Below are positions 19,020 through 27,405 of a DNA stretch of 37,740 nucleotides, one piece after another. Each line of letters opens with the position of its first letter. Within the stretch, counting starts at the first letter, position 1. The translations under genes and the position numbers were made by a program. This DNA is from Firmicutes bacterium UBA4874 (GTDB taxonomy: Bacteria > Bacillota > Clostridia > Caldicoprobacterales > DTU083), in NCBI GenBank assembly GCA_002399435.1, contig DHDO01000002.1, positions 97,376-135,115 on the forward strand, given 5' to 3'. The notes under the pieces are model-generated. The model made no database searches and was not told the DNA's origin. It worked only from the letters and a program-made list of their open reading frames with translations.

Positions 19020-19170
19020 GGGGACAAATGAATATTTTTTATATAAAGTTGTCTTGTGTTTTACTTCTGCTGGGATAAATTGCTTTTTTCCAAAGTTGGT
19101 ATTCCAGCACAGATTATTTCCTGGTTAGCGAACTTGATCGTATTATATGGGGGGCAAAGATATCTATCCA

Positions 19171-19200
19171 TGGAAAATGAAATGAATCCAGATGTATAAT
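19171..19200 (+). promoter_or_regulatory. Possible proximal promoter of degV
   Basis: TATAAT (19195-19200) with a poor -35, TGGAAA (19171-19176), 18 bases upstream. Transcription would start about 47 bases before the degV ATG. Confidence 0.4.
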
Positions 19201-19253
19201 AATACGAAATAAGTTTCATAAAATGAATAAAACATATATGAGGTGAACCGTCT

Positions 19254-20135
19254 ATGGCCGAACATGATTATACGATTGCCACGGCGTCTACCGCCGATCT
19301 GCCGGCTCAATTCTTTGCGGAGCATGACGTTCCGTTCATAAGCTACAGCTACACGATAGACAACGAAGTCTTTTACGACGATTGCATGGAAGAGTCCCGT
19401 GAACGCGTCTACAAACGCATGCGGAAAGGTGCAGAGCTTTCCACTTCCATGATCAACACCTATGAATATTATGAATTTTTTAAAAAGCTCATGGAGCAGG
19501 GAAAGGATGTCCTGTATCTCGATATGACAAAACAACTTTCCCATTCCTATGTAAATGCTGCCGAGGCTGCCGCTCAGATAAGGGAAGAGTATCCCAATCA
19601 GCGCTTTTATGTGATGGACACCCTGTGTGTTTCCGGCGGGCTGGGGCTGCTGCTTACCTACATGGTCCGGCTCAGGGACGGGGGAAGTAGTTTTGATGAA
19701 GTGATAGATTGGGCTGAGAAGCATAAACGTAATATCATGCATTGGTTTACGGTGGATGATCTGCATTATCTCAAACGCAGCGGGCGTGTCTCCAACTCGG
19801 AAGCAATGGTCGGTTCGTTGCTTCATGTAAAGCCGGTACTCTATGTGGATGACGACGGCAGGCTGACTTTATGCAGCAAGGTGCGGGGCCGTAAATCTGC
19901 TTTGCTTGCCATCCTCGATAAGATGAAGACAGACTTTACTGAGCCGGATGGGCAGGAAGTACATATTAACCATGCGGACTGTATCAGGGACGCGGAATTT
20001 GTCCGGGACAGGGTGCTGGAGGACTTTCCTTCCGTTTCCAGGGTGACCATCACGAATCTGGGCGTGGTGATCGGCGCACACTGCGGGCCGGGCCTGTTTA
20101 CAATATTCTACCTTGGCAACAAGCGCTTTTCCTGA
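19254..20135 (+). CDS. DegV family fatty-acid-binding protein
   Basis: DegV/FakB-type protein; known members bind a fatty acid and present it to the kinase FakA for phosphorylation. The 293-residue product has the family features TASTADLPAQFF near the N-terminus, STSMINTYEYYEFF, HWFTVDDLHYLKRSGRVSNSEA, LHVKPVLYVDDDGRL, and the C-terminal VIGAHCGPGLFTIFY. AGGTGA precedes ATG 19254. The gene ends eight bases before the yqeG-like gene, so the two are probably cotranscribed. It seems to use CGC/CGT arginine codons more than its neighbours, a weak hint of a different history. Confidence 0.93.
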   Translation: MAEHDYTIATASTADLPAQFFAEHDVPFISYSYTIDNEVFYDDCMEESRERVYKRMRKGAELSTSMINTYEYYEFFKKLMEQGKDVLYLDMTKQLSHSYVNAAEAAAQIREEYPNQRFYVMDTLCVSGGLGLLLTYMVRLRDGGSSFDEVIDWAEKHKRNIMHWFTVDDLHYLKRSGRVSNSEAMVGSLLHVKPVLYVDDDGRLTLCSKVRGRKSALLAILDKMKTDFTEPDGQEVHINHADCIRDAEFVRDRVLEDFPSVSRVTITNLGVVIGAHCGPGLFTIFYLGNKRFS

Positions 20136-20143
20136 ACTCTGTC

Positions 20144-20641
20144 TTGAAATTTTTATCATGGTTCCAGCCCGACCAGACAGCTGGGTCCATTTATGATATT
20201 CCATTGGAAGATCTTTGGAATCGGGGATACCATAATATCATACTCGATATAGACAACACCATTACCCCATGGAACCAATATCATGTCAATCCGCGGCTGG
20301 ACCACTGGCTGCGCAGGACGGAGAAAACAGGTTTCCGGATCTGCCTTCTGTCCAACAGCAAACAGCAAAAAGTACAGCAATTTGCCGCAGAATTGGGTGT
20401 AATCGCCGCACCGGGCAGGGGAAAGCCATGTGTCCGGGCTTTTCAGAGTGCTTTGTCCGCCCTTGAGAGCAGGTCCTGTGATACCCTGGTCATCGGGGAT
20501 CAGATTCTCACCGATATCTTGGGAGGAAATTGGACAGGCCTTTACACCATACTGGTTGATCCAATGGATCCCAGGGAGTTTATCGGGACAAAGTTCAACA
20601 GATGGATAGAGAGACTTCTGGTTGGGAGGAAACCCACATGA
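20144..20641 (+). CDS. yqeG: YqeG family HAD-IIIA phosphatase
   Basis: Small HAD-superfamily phosphatase of 165 residues. Motif I is LDIDNTITPW (DxDxT), motif II LLSNSKQQK, the motif III lysine lies in PGRGKP, and motif IV is VIGDQILTDILGGN. The N-terminus FLSWFQPDQTAGSIYDIPLEDLW matches the usual YqeG start; the physiological substrate of the family is not established. The start is TTG 20144 with no clear ribosome site, eight bases after the degV stop, so translation probably depends on coupling. The 3' end overlaps pilB by four bases (ATGA), tying it to the pilus operon. Confidence 0.9.
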   Translation: MKFLSWFQPDQTAGSIYDIPLEDLWNRGYHNIILDIDNTITPWNQYHVNPRLDHWLRRTEKTGFRICLLSNSKQQKVQQFAAELGVIAAPGRGKPCVRAFQSALSALESRSCDTLVIGDQILTDILGGNWTGLYTILVDPMDPREFIGTKFNRWIERLLVGRKPT

Positions 20642-22365
20642 AAGCCGAACAGGATTTCAAAATAAAGAAGGAAGGCCGAAAGGAAACCGGACTGGGTGAT
20701 GTTTTGCTGGAATTGGGGATTTTATCTTCCGTGCAGCTGGAGGAAGAGCTGAGAAAGCAAAAAAGCACAGGAGAAAAGCTGGAAGAGCTTCTGATCAAAG
20801 ACGGCTTGGTAAATGAAAAGCAGTTGATCCAGGTTTTGAAAGCGTATCGCAATTTGCCATATATCGATTTATCCGGTTTCCGGATCGATCCGGGGGTGCC
20901 AAGGCTGATCAGTGAGAGCCTGGCAAGAAGACATAGGTTGATACCCGTTTCCCGGGAAGGAAATGAGATGACCGTGGCAATGGCGGATCCCTTCAATCTG
21001 GATGCCATTGATGATGTCAGTATCGCTACAGGCCTGAACGTAAAGCCTGCCCTGGCCCTGCGAAGTTCCATCCGGATAGCTGTGGATCAGTATTATGGCA
21101 ACGAGAGTGCGGAAAGGGCAGTCAGTGACTTTGTAAGGGAAGCCGGGGCAGCGCCGGATCCGATGGAGCAGAATGCGGAAAGGGAGGCCCTGGCTGCGGA
21201 TGCCGTAAATCATGCTCCGGCAGTACGACTTGTCAATTCCATTTTGGAGCGCGCCGTACGGGCAAGGGCAAGCGACATTCATATAGAGCCCTATGAAGGG
21301 AAAGTTCGCATCCGCTTCCGGATTGACGGCGATCTTCAGGAAGTCATGACGGTTTCCAGGGCCGTTCATTCGGCTATTGTCACACGGATTAAGATATTGG
21401 GCAGGATGGATATTGCAGAGAAACGGCTCCCTCAGGATGGAAGAGTGGAGATGCAAGTGGACAACAAAGAAGTGGATCTGCGAATTTCCATTCTCCCAAC
21501 CATATACGGTGAGAAAATTGTGGTCCGTCTTCTGGATCGCAACTGTACGATTCGTGCCAAATCCCAGCTGGGCTTCAGTGAAGGGAATATAAAGTTGTTC
21601 AACAAACTGATTCAGAGTTCCAATGGGATCATCCTGGTCACAGGCCCTACCGGAAGCGGGAAGACGACTACATTGTATGCTGCCTTGCAGGAATTGAACC
21701 GGACAAGCCGCAACATCATTACGGTGGAAGATCCCGTGGAATACCATCTGGATGGAATCAATCAGGTCCAGGTCAATACCAAAGCCGGCCTGACATTTGC
21801 CAATGGTTTGCGTTCCATCCTGAGACAGGACCCGGACATTATCATGATCGGCGAGATCCGTGATGCGGAGACGGCGGAAATTGCCATCCGCGCTTCCATA
21901 ACAGGGCATTTGGTATTGAGCACCATGCATACCAACGATTCTGCTTCCGCAGTAACGAGGCTGGTGGATATGGGGATTGAACCCTATCTGGTTTCTTCCG
22001 CTGTCATCGGTGTCGTTGCGCAGAGACTGGTAAAGAAGATCTGTACAAACTGCAGGAAAGCGTATCAGCCGGTTCCCTCCGAGAGGAAACTGCTCCATCT
22101 GTCCCATGAGGATGTTCTCTATCGGGGTACGGGATGCAGCATGTGCGGCAATACCGGCTATCTGGGCAGGACCTCCATTCATGAGGTTATGCTGATGACC
22201 CGTGAAATCCGTGAACTGATCACGGGCAGGGCGTCCATTGATCAGCTGCGAATGGCTGCTTCAAGACATGGGACTGTCCCATTGCGTGAGAATTGCGGGC
22301 AGCTGGTTCGGCAGGGCATCACGTCTCTTGATGAAATGCTGAGAATTACATATCGTTTGGAGTAG
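20638..22365 (+). CDS. pilB: Type IV pilus assembly ATPase PilB
   Basis: Cytoplasmic hexameric ATPase that powers pilus extension. From ATG 20638 (GGGAGGA seven bases upstream) the protein is 575 residues. It has the GspE/PilB N-terminal domain (LGDVLLELGILS, LPYIDLSGFRIDP, about 18-150), the ASDIHIEPYEGKVRIRFRID stretch (211-230), Walker A GPTGSGKTT (336-344), an Asp box (ITVEDPVEYHLDG), Walker B IIMIGEIRD (401-409), and a four-cysteine zinc site (Cys469, 472, 500, 503). It could also be a type II secretion GspE, but pilT follows 11 bases later, which favours a pilus. Confidence 0.95.
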   Translation: MKAEQDFKIKKEGRKETGLGDVLLELGILSSVQLEEELRKQKSTGEKLEELLIKDGLVNEKQLIQVLKAYRNLPYIDLSGFRIDPGVPRLISESLARRHRLIPVSREGNEMTVAMADPFNLDAIDDVSIATGLNVKPALALRSSIRIAVDQYYGNESAERAVSDFVREAGAAPDPMEQNAEREALAADAVNHAPAVRLVNSILERAVRARASDIHIEPYEGKVRIRFRIDGDLQEVMTVSRAVHSAIVTRIKILGRMDIAEKRLPQDGRVEMQVDNKEVDLRISILPTIYGEKIVVRLLDRNCTIRAKSQLGFSEGNIKLFNKLIQSSNGIILVTGPTGSGKTTTLYAALQELNRTSRNIITVEDPVEYHLDGINQVQVNTKAGLTFANGLRSILRQDPDIIMIGEIRDAETAEIAIRASITGHLVLSTMHTNDSASAVTRLVDMGIEPYLVSSAVIGVVAQRLVKKICTNCRKAYQPVPSERKLLHLSHEDVLYRGTGCSMCGNTGYLGRTSIHEVMLMTREIRELITGRASIDQLRMAASRHGTVPLRENCGQLVRQGITSLDEMLRITYRLE

Positions 22366-22376
22366 GGAGAGAGGAA

Positions 22377-23432
22377 ATGGAATTCTTTGACCTTCTGAAA
22401 GATACCGTGAATGCGAAAGCATCGGATCTCCACATTACAGTGGGTATCCCGCCTGTCATGAGAATCCATGGAGAGCTGCAGCGCTGCGGAGAGACTTCCA
22501 TGAAGCCAGGTGACACCGATGCTTTTATCCGTCAGATTCTGAGCGAAACCCAGTTGGAAGAGCTGGAGGAAAACGGGGAACTGGATCTGCCTTTTTTCCT
22601 GCCGGGTGTCGCCCGATTTCGGATCAATGTCTATAAACAGCGCGGATGGCATGCATTGGCAATCCGTGTGATTCCCGCAAGAGTACCTGCCTTGGATGAG
22701 TTGGGCCTTCCGGAGATTTTGAAGGATTTGTGCAGGAGGGTAAGAGGACTGATTCTTGTCACCGGTCCCAGCGGAAGCGGAAAGTCAACCACATTGGCTG
22801 CCATGGTGGACCACATCAATCGAAACAGGAGCTGTCACATCATCACTTTGGAAGATCCCATCGAATATTTGCATGAGCATAACCGATGCATTGTCAACCA
22901 AAGGGAAATCGGCAGCGATTCCAAATCCTTTTCCAATGCCCTTCGGGCCGCGCTTCGGGAGGATCCGGATGTGATTCTGGTGGGAGAGATGCGGGATCCG
23001 GAGACCATGGGAATTGTTTTGACCGCAGCGGAAACCGGGCACCTGGTTTTATCCACTCTTCATACCATCCGTGCAGATCAAACAGTGGATCGGATCATCG
23101 ATTCCTTTCCCGTGAACCAACAGGCCCAGATCCGGATCCAGCTGGCTCAGGTGCTGGAAGGTATTATTGCACAGCAGCTTCTTCCTCTGGCCAGTGGGAA
23201 AGGAAGGGTGGCTGCAATGGAAATCCTGTTGGCGACAGGCGCAGTCCGCAATCTGATCCGGGAAGGAAAAAGCTATCAGATACTGACCGCTATTCAGACC
23301 GGAACGAAGGTTGGTATGCAGACAATGGATGCCTCACTGAGGGGATTGGTCCGGGAGGGATGCATCACTTCCGCAACAGCCAGGGAGCATGCAATGGACC
23401 CGGATATACCGGAGCACTATCTTCCGGGCTAA
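22377..23432 (+). CDS. pilT: Type IV pilus twitching/retraction ATPase PilT
   Basis: Retraction motor ATPase of 351 residues. It begins FDLLKDTVNAKASDLHITVG and has Walker A GPSGSGKSTT (130-139), Asp box ITLEDPIEYLHEH, Walker B VILVGEMRDPET (199-210) and TGHLVLSTLHT. The signature AVRNLIREGK (289-298) corresponds to the AIRNLIRE motif needed for retraction. It lacks the PilB N-terminal extension and zinc site. GGGAGAGAGGA directly precedes ATG 22377. Retraction is therefore predicted (twitching, adhesion or DNA uptake). Confidence 0.95.
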   Translation: MEFFDLLKDTVNAKASDLHITVGIPPVMRIHGELQRCGETSMKPGDTDAFIRQILSETQLEELEENGELDLPFFLPGVARFRINVYKQRGWHALAIRVIPARVPALDELGLPEILKDLCRRVRGLILVTGPSGSGKSTTLAAMVDHINRNRSCHIITLEDPIEYLHEHNRCIVNQREIGSDSKSFSNALRAALREDPDVILVGEMRDPETMGIVLTAAETGHLVLSTLHTIRADQTVDRIIDSFPVNQQAQIRIQLAQVLEGIIAQQLLPLASGKGRVAAMEILLATGAVRNLIREGKSYQILTAIQTGTKVGMQTMDASLRGLVREGCITSATAREHAMDPDIPEHYLPG

Positions 23433-23508
23433 GGATCTGCCCAAAGTGGGAATCCAGGCTATTTTAGATGTCTGATACGGACAGAAGTAAGTCACAGGGG
23501 GAAGACAG

Positions 23509-24627
23509 ATGCCTTTATACAATAAATATCAACCCTTTGCGGTAAACAGGGTGACGGAAGGCACGGGCCTGAGAAAAATGCCTGGATCCCGCAAAGTGAG
23601 GGCAAGGGATATCGCCATTTTTGCAAGACAGTTTTATACCATGTTGAATGCAGGGATTCCAATCATAACATGTCTTGGCATCCTTAGGAAGCAAACGAAG
23701 AACAATTTATTGAAAGAAGCCCTGATTCAGGTTTATGAATCCGTTCAGGAAGGTTATTCGCTTTCTGAGAGCCTGAAGGATCATAAAAACGTATTTCCGG
23801 AGTTGTTTATCTATATGGTGGAAGCCGGAGAAGTCAGCGGTACCTTGGATGCCATCATGGAACGCATGGCGGTGCATTATGAAAAGGAATCGAAAACGCA
23901 ACGCAAAATAACGGAGGCAATGGCTTACCCGGTTTTATTGATGATTGTCTCGGTTGTGGTGGTTGTCTTTATGCTGGTCGCCATCCTCCCCACCTTTTTA
24001 TCCATGTTTGAAGGCAGCGGCATACCACTGCCCACACCGACCCGCTTTTTACTTCACATAAGCAATGCGCTGCGGCATCACGCTCCTGCCCTGCTTCTCA
24101 TCGGCACCGCTTTGGGTTATATGGTCCGCCGTTCTGTCCGAACGGACAGCGGCAGAAAATCATTGGATCAACTGAAACTGAAGCTGCCTGTTGTAAAAGA
24201 TCTTGTGATGAAGAGTTCCATTTCCCGGTTCACCCGGACGCTTTCCATCCTTTTGGCCAGTGGAATTCCACTGCTTTCTGCAATGAGAATTGTGGCAAAG
24301 GTAGTTGGGAATCGTGTGATGGCAGATGCGATTCTGTCGGTCCGCGAGGATCTCCGCAAAGGTTTCGATTTGTCCGGATCCATCCAAAGGCAGGGGATTT
24401 TTCCTTCCATGGTTGGTTCCATGGTTCAGGTGGGAGAGGCATCCGGAACATTGGATGATGTTCTTTCCCGGACAGCGGATTTTTATGAGGAAGAGACGGA
24501 CACAGCCATTCAGAAGATGACAACCATGCTGGAGCCGGTCATGCTGATTCTGATGGCGGTTGTGATCGGTTTTATCGTGATTGCCATGTATCTTCCCATG
24601 ATTGATATGATGCAAACCATACAATAA
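23509..24627 (+). CDS. pilC: Type IV pilus inner-membrane platform protein PilC
   Basis: GspF/PilC membrane platform of 372 residues. It has two repeated GspF domains (about 30-155 and 230-355): the first has FARQFYTMLNAGIPIITCLGIL and EVSGTLDAIMERMAVHYEKE, the second SRFTRTLSILLASGIPLL and EASGTLDDVLSRTADFYEEE. Hydrophobic segments follow each domain (VLLMIVSVVVVVFMLVAILP; VMLILMAVVIGFIVIAMYLP), with another between. The length is slightly short for PilC. AGGGGGA (23496-23502) lies six bases before ATG 23509. The 76 bp after pilT holds no terminator. Confidence 0.94.
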   Translation: MPLYNKYQPFAVNRVTEGTGLRKMPGSRKVRARDIAIFARQFYTMLNAGIPIITCLGILRKQTKNNLLKEALIQVYESVQEGYSLSESLKDHKNVFPELFIYMVEAGEVSGTLDAIMERMAVHYEKESKTQRKITEAMAYPVLLMIVSVVVVVFMLVAILPTFLSMFEGSGIPLPTPTRFLLHISNALRHHAPALLLIGTALGYMVRRSVRTDSGRKSLDQLKLKLPVVKDLVMKSSISRFTRTLSILLASGIPLLSAMRIVAKVVGNRVMADAILSVREDLRKGFDLSGSIQRQGIFPSMVGSMVQVGEASGTLDDVLSRTADFYEEETDTAIQKMTTMLEPVMLILMAVVIGFIVIAMYLPMIDMMQTIQ

Positions 24628-24689
24628 TCTACGATGATGCCCTATGGTTGGAAAAGAGGTGGGGATCCCAAAATGGTTGGGAGATGGAA

Positions 24690-25475
24690 ATGGAAACCTG
24701 GTTCCTTGTAACTGTTTTTATAACCGGCTTGTTGATGGGAAGTTTTTTCAATGTATGTATCTACAGGATTCCCAAAAAAGAATCCATTGTTTCTCCTGCT
24801 TCCCATTGTACAACCTGCAACGCAAAGCTGAATGGACCGGATCTGATTCCCGTTCTCAGCTATCTCTGCCTGCGAGGCAGGTGCAGGTACTGCCATGCAA
24901 AAATATCCGTTCGGTATCCGCTGGTTGAACTGCTGACCGGATCGGTTTATCTGGCATTGGCAGTCCGGTTTGGCATGGGAAAGACTTTTGTCACGTATGC
25001 GGTTCTTTGTTCCTTTCTGATCATTGCCGCTGCCATTGATATGGAGTATCAGATCATACCGGATGGGCTGATCCTTACCGGAGGACTTTTCGGCATCCTG
25101 CTGAGCCTGACCGGTTGGACTGTTTCCTGGCAAAACTCGCTGTCGGGCATGTTGCTTGGCGGAGGCGTCCCTTTGCTGATCCGTTTCCTGTTTTGGATGA
25201 TTCGGCACAAGGAGGGAATGGGCGGAGGGGATGGGAAGCTTATGGGGTTGGTCGGCCTGTTTCTTGGGTGGAAGCAGACTGCCCTGTCCATCCTTTTGTC
25301 CATCTATGCCGGAGGCCTTTTTGGTGGCATTCTTTTGCTGCTGCACCGAAAAAAATGCGACGATGCCATTCCTTTCGCACCTTTTATTGCCATAGGAACT
25401 TTCCTTTCCATTCTTTATCGCAGGGATCTGATCCGGTGGTATTTCCAAATCTTTTTTGGACGATATCCCGGATGA
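24690..25475 (+). CDS. pilD: Prepilin peptidase / N-methyltransferase PilD
   Basis: Membrane aspartyl protease that cleaves prepilin leaders and methylates the new N-terminus. The 261-residue product has the first segment GLLMGSFFNVCIYRIP, paired cysteines (Cys40/43 and Cys65/68) in the cytoplasmic methylase domain, and the two catalytic aspartates in DMEYQIIPD (Asp117) and GGGDGKLM (Asp181). About seven further membrane segments follow. The frame is open back to TTG 24648; ATG 24690 is chosen because GGGAG (24679-24683) is six bases upstream and the methionine begins the first membrane segment directly. Confidence 0.93.
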   Translation: METWFLVTVFITGLLMGSFFNVCIYRIPKKESIVSPASHCTTCNAKLNGPDLIPVLSYLCLRGRCRYCHAKISVRYPLVELLTGSVYLALAVRFGMGKTFVTYAVLCSFLIIAAAIDMEYQIIPDGLILTGGLFGILLSLTGWTVSWQNSLSGMLLGGGVPLLIRFLFWMIRHKEGMGGGDGKLMGLVGLFLGWKQTALSILLSIYAGGLFGGILLLLHRKKCDDAIPFAPFIAIGTFLSILYRRDLIRWYFQIFFGRYPG

Positions 25476-25480
25476 AGATA

Positions 25481-25509
25481 TTGAATTATGTAGAAATATA
25501 TACTATGAT
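25481..25509 (+). promoter_or_regulatory. Promoter inside the pilus cluster, before the minor pilins
   Basis: TTGAAT (25481-25486), a 17-base spacer and TATGAT (25504-25509), in an AT-rich gap right after pilD. It could express the prepilin-like genes and pilMNO separately from pilBTCD. Confidence 0.5.
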
Positions 25510-25588
25510 ATACTTGATTATCAAAAGTTAGAGGAATATGGCTTATCCCGTGGGAAACTTTTTGGCGTGGTGGGAAAGGAATGATTGG

Positions 25589-26083
25589 ATGCGGGAAGGC
25601 GCCCATTTATCCGGAAAGAGCAGCGGTTTTACACTGATAGAGGTCCTGCTTGTTATCTTGATGCTGGGTATTCTGGCTTCACTGGCTATTCCGGATCTGC
25701 TGCAGTTCAGTGACCGTTGGGTATTGCGCAGCACGGCCCGTCAGATTGCCAATGATATAAGGCGGGTGCAGAGGATATCCGTTCAGGAGTGCGATCCCTG
25801 TCACTTTGAGCTGCACACCGGAGAGTTTTATTACCTTATCCGAAGAGGGAATCTGTTATTGGATCCCATAAAAAAAGTATCTCTGGATCCCAGGATATCA
25901 GAAATTTCCTCCACCCTCTATCGGCCATATCATGGAGGGGAATGGAAAGACTATCGGATTTTGAAATTTTCCCCTTTGGGGAGTCCCAATCAGGCCGGAT
26001 CCATCCTCCTGAAAACGAAACACGGGAATCCTATCCGGATAACCGTTCAGGTAGCCACCGGCAGGGTACGGATATATGAATGA
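25589..26083 (+). CDS. Type IV prepilin-like protein (minor pilin / pseudopilin)
   Basis: A 164-residue protein with a class III leader: MREGAHLSGKSSG followed by FTLIEVLLVILMLGILASLAIPDLL. PilD should cut after Gly13; Phe+1 and Glu+5 are present. The soluble part is short, with two cysteines close to each other absent as a pilin-type pair, and it resembles GspH/FimT-like minor pilins more than a major pilin. ATG 25589 is preferred (GGGAAAGGA 25572-25580, eight bases upstream); an in-frame ATG 25538 with a closer ribosome site would give a 30-residue leader. It overlaps the next prepilin gene by eight bases. Confidence 0.85.
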   Translation: MREGAHLSGKSSGFTLIEVLLVILMLGILASLAIPDLLQFSDRWVLRSTARQIANDIRRVQRISVQECDPCHFELHTGEFYYLIRRGNLLLDPIKKVSLDPRISEISSTLYRPYHGGEWKDYRILKFSPLGSPNQAGSILLKTKHGNPIRITVQVATGRVRIYE

Positions 26084-26921
26084 AAAGGGCAATCCGTTAG
26101 CGGGACATAAGGCGTATAGTTTGATAGAAGTGATGATTGCGATGATGATCGTCGCAATTCTGGTTCCGCCTTTTTTTGGCATGGCAAGGTACTTTACCAA
26201 AATAAATCAAAAAAGCAGGACAGTTTTACTGGCAGATGCGGCTGCAGACAACCAATACGAAGAATTAAAGAGCCTGTCTGTTCCGGAGCTGGCTCCGCTG
26301 GCAGAAAAGGGACGGAAAAGGGATGGAGATTTTATCCTTGAAACAGAGGTAAAACGTTATTTTCCGGAACCCGACACGGAGGAAGGAAGTAGGAATCATC
26401 TGGATTTGATTCTGAAGGATAACGGGAAAAGCGGATTCCTGTCCTATTTTGTCGCCGATGATCTGCAAAGTCTGACCTCCCTTTCCGGCAGTGGCTCTCT
26501 TCAGGTGGACCTGAAACAGGAGATGAGTGGGATGTCCATGCGAATGGCGGACGCAGGCGGAAAATCCGTGTTCCATCATCTGAATCCATCCACAGGGATT
26601 CATGAGCTTAATATTTATGCACAGCAAATGCATATGGACCAATCCATTTCTGTCTGCGTGGAAGGCTATACGGATCCGTGGAATATCAATGTCTTTGAAT
26701 CTCCGTTTCGTTACGGAAGAGTGCTGGTCCACTGTAGCGGACAGACTTTTTCAACAGATCAGCAGGCATGCAGATTGGGAACGGATCCGGTCCGCTTCTT
26801 TTCCTATAAAGCCGAAGAGTCGGCAAGTGCCCTGGTTTCTGTGCAGGTTAAGGTGTTTGCAAAGCCAGGGGACAAAAAACCTGTTTCTGTCCGTCAGGGT
26901 ATCATTCGGGCAGTTTATTAG
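26076..26921 (+). CDS. Prepilin-like protein with N-terminal methylation motif
   Basis: A 281-residue protein whose N-terminus, GHKAYSLIEVMIAMMIVAILVPPFF, is a prepilin signal with Glu+5. The residue before the predicted cut is Ala rather than the usual Gly, which may slow processing. The soluble part (about 35-281) has no motif I recognise; it is larger than typical minor pilins. Its start overlaps the preceding pseudopilin gene, and the next gene starts ten bases after its stop. A minor pilin of the PilV/GspI kind is plausible. Confidence 0.8.
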   Translation: MNEKGNPLAGHKAYSLIEVMIAMMIVAILVPPFFGMARYFTKINQKSRTVLLADAAADNQYEELKSLSVPELAPLAEKGRKRDGDFILETEVKRYFPEPDTEEGSRNHLDLILKDNGKSGFLSYFVADDLQSLTSLSGSGSLQVDLKQEMSGMSMRMADAGGKSVFHHLNPSTGIHELNIYAQQMHMDQSISVCVEGYTDPWNINVFESPFRYGRVLVHCSGQTFSTDQQACRLGTDPVRFFSYKAEESASALVSVQVKVFAKPGDKKPVSVRQGIIRAVY

Positions 26922-26931
26922 GAGGAGTGCA

Positions 26932-27402
26932 TTGAACAAGCAAAGTGGACTGACCCTTCTCGAATGCATTCTGTCGCTGAGCATTTTTTCCGTTGTACTA
27001 TCTGTCGTCATGATATTTTCCATGACGGCATATCGCATGGTTCAATCCATTGAAGAGCAGGTGGAAACAGAGGAAAATGTCCGGGCAGCAGTGGATCGTA
27101 TATCAGAAACAATACGCTATACGGACCGGGCCAGGGAAAAAGTGGAGGTTTCCGGAAAAGAGCTGAATATCTATATCGATGACGTTTCAAACCCATCGCA
27201 TGGGAAGCATGCCTATACTTTATTGAAGAATGGAACCCTGAAAGAAAGTTTTGGCGGTGGAATAAATGATCTTGCGCACAATATATCCGTTTTTGAACCC
27301 AGTCTGGAGAAGGATCTGCTGACAGTAAAAATAGGCAGGGAAGGAATACATGGCCAGCCTGCGTTTACGTTGAAGAAAGTATTCTATCTTGGAGATGAGT
27401 AA
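26932..27402 (+). CDS. Prepilin-like protein (PilW/GspJ- or ComGD-like)
   Basis: A 156-residue product with a short leader MNKQSG and then LTLLECILSLSIFSVVLSVVMIF, a prepilin signal with Glu+5 and a leader of six residues. The frame is open far upstream (to 26602, overlapping the previous gene), but the prepilin motif and GGAGGAG (26921-26927) mark TTG 26932 as the start. The soluble part contains VDRISETIRYTDRAREKVEV, as in PilW/GspJ proteins. Followed after three bases by the PilX-like gene. Confidence 0.82.
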   Translation: MNKQSGLTLLECILSLSIFSVVLSVVMIFSMTAYRMVQSIEEQVETEENVRAAVDRISETIRYTDRAREKVEVSGKELNIYIDDVSNPSHGKHAYTLLKNGTLKESFGGGINDLAHNISVFEPSLEKDLLTVKIGREGIHGQPAFTLKKVFYLGDE

Positions 27403-27405
27403 TGG

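Larger units (their letters stand above)
18931..19253 (+). other. 323-bp AT-rich non-coding gap between sigK and degV
   Basis: No gene longer than a few codons is seen. The gap holds an inverted repeat right after sigK (TGATGCC 18934-18940 with GGCATCA about 30 bases on), two possible promoters, an 8-bp stem with one G-U pair (TGCTGGGA 19068-19075 with TTCCAGCA 19102-19109, 26-base loop) and a nine-codon open frame (ATG 19170). No known riboswitch class is recognised. Confidence 0.6.

Noticed and set aside
20869..22182. 437-codon open frame on the minus strand opposite pilB
   Set aside because: It mirrors the conserved PilB ATPase gene and looks like no known protein.
22886..23467. 193-codon + strand open frame within pilT
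   Set aside because: It is in another frame of pilT, of low-complexity composition rich in Gly, Arg and Ser, with no family features.
23433..25588. c-di-GMP riboswitch upstream of pilus genes
   Set aside because: Because a GGDEF/HD-GYP protein is encoded nearby I looked for GEMM-like conserved stretches in the gaps before pilC, pilD and the prepilins; none was recognisable by eye.
26602..26931. Upstream extension of the third prepilin frame
   Set aside because: It overlaps the preceding gene almost entirely; the ribosome site and prepilin leader place the start at 26932.
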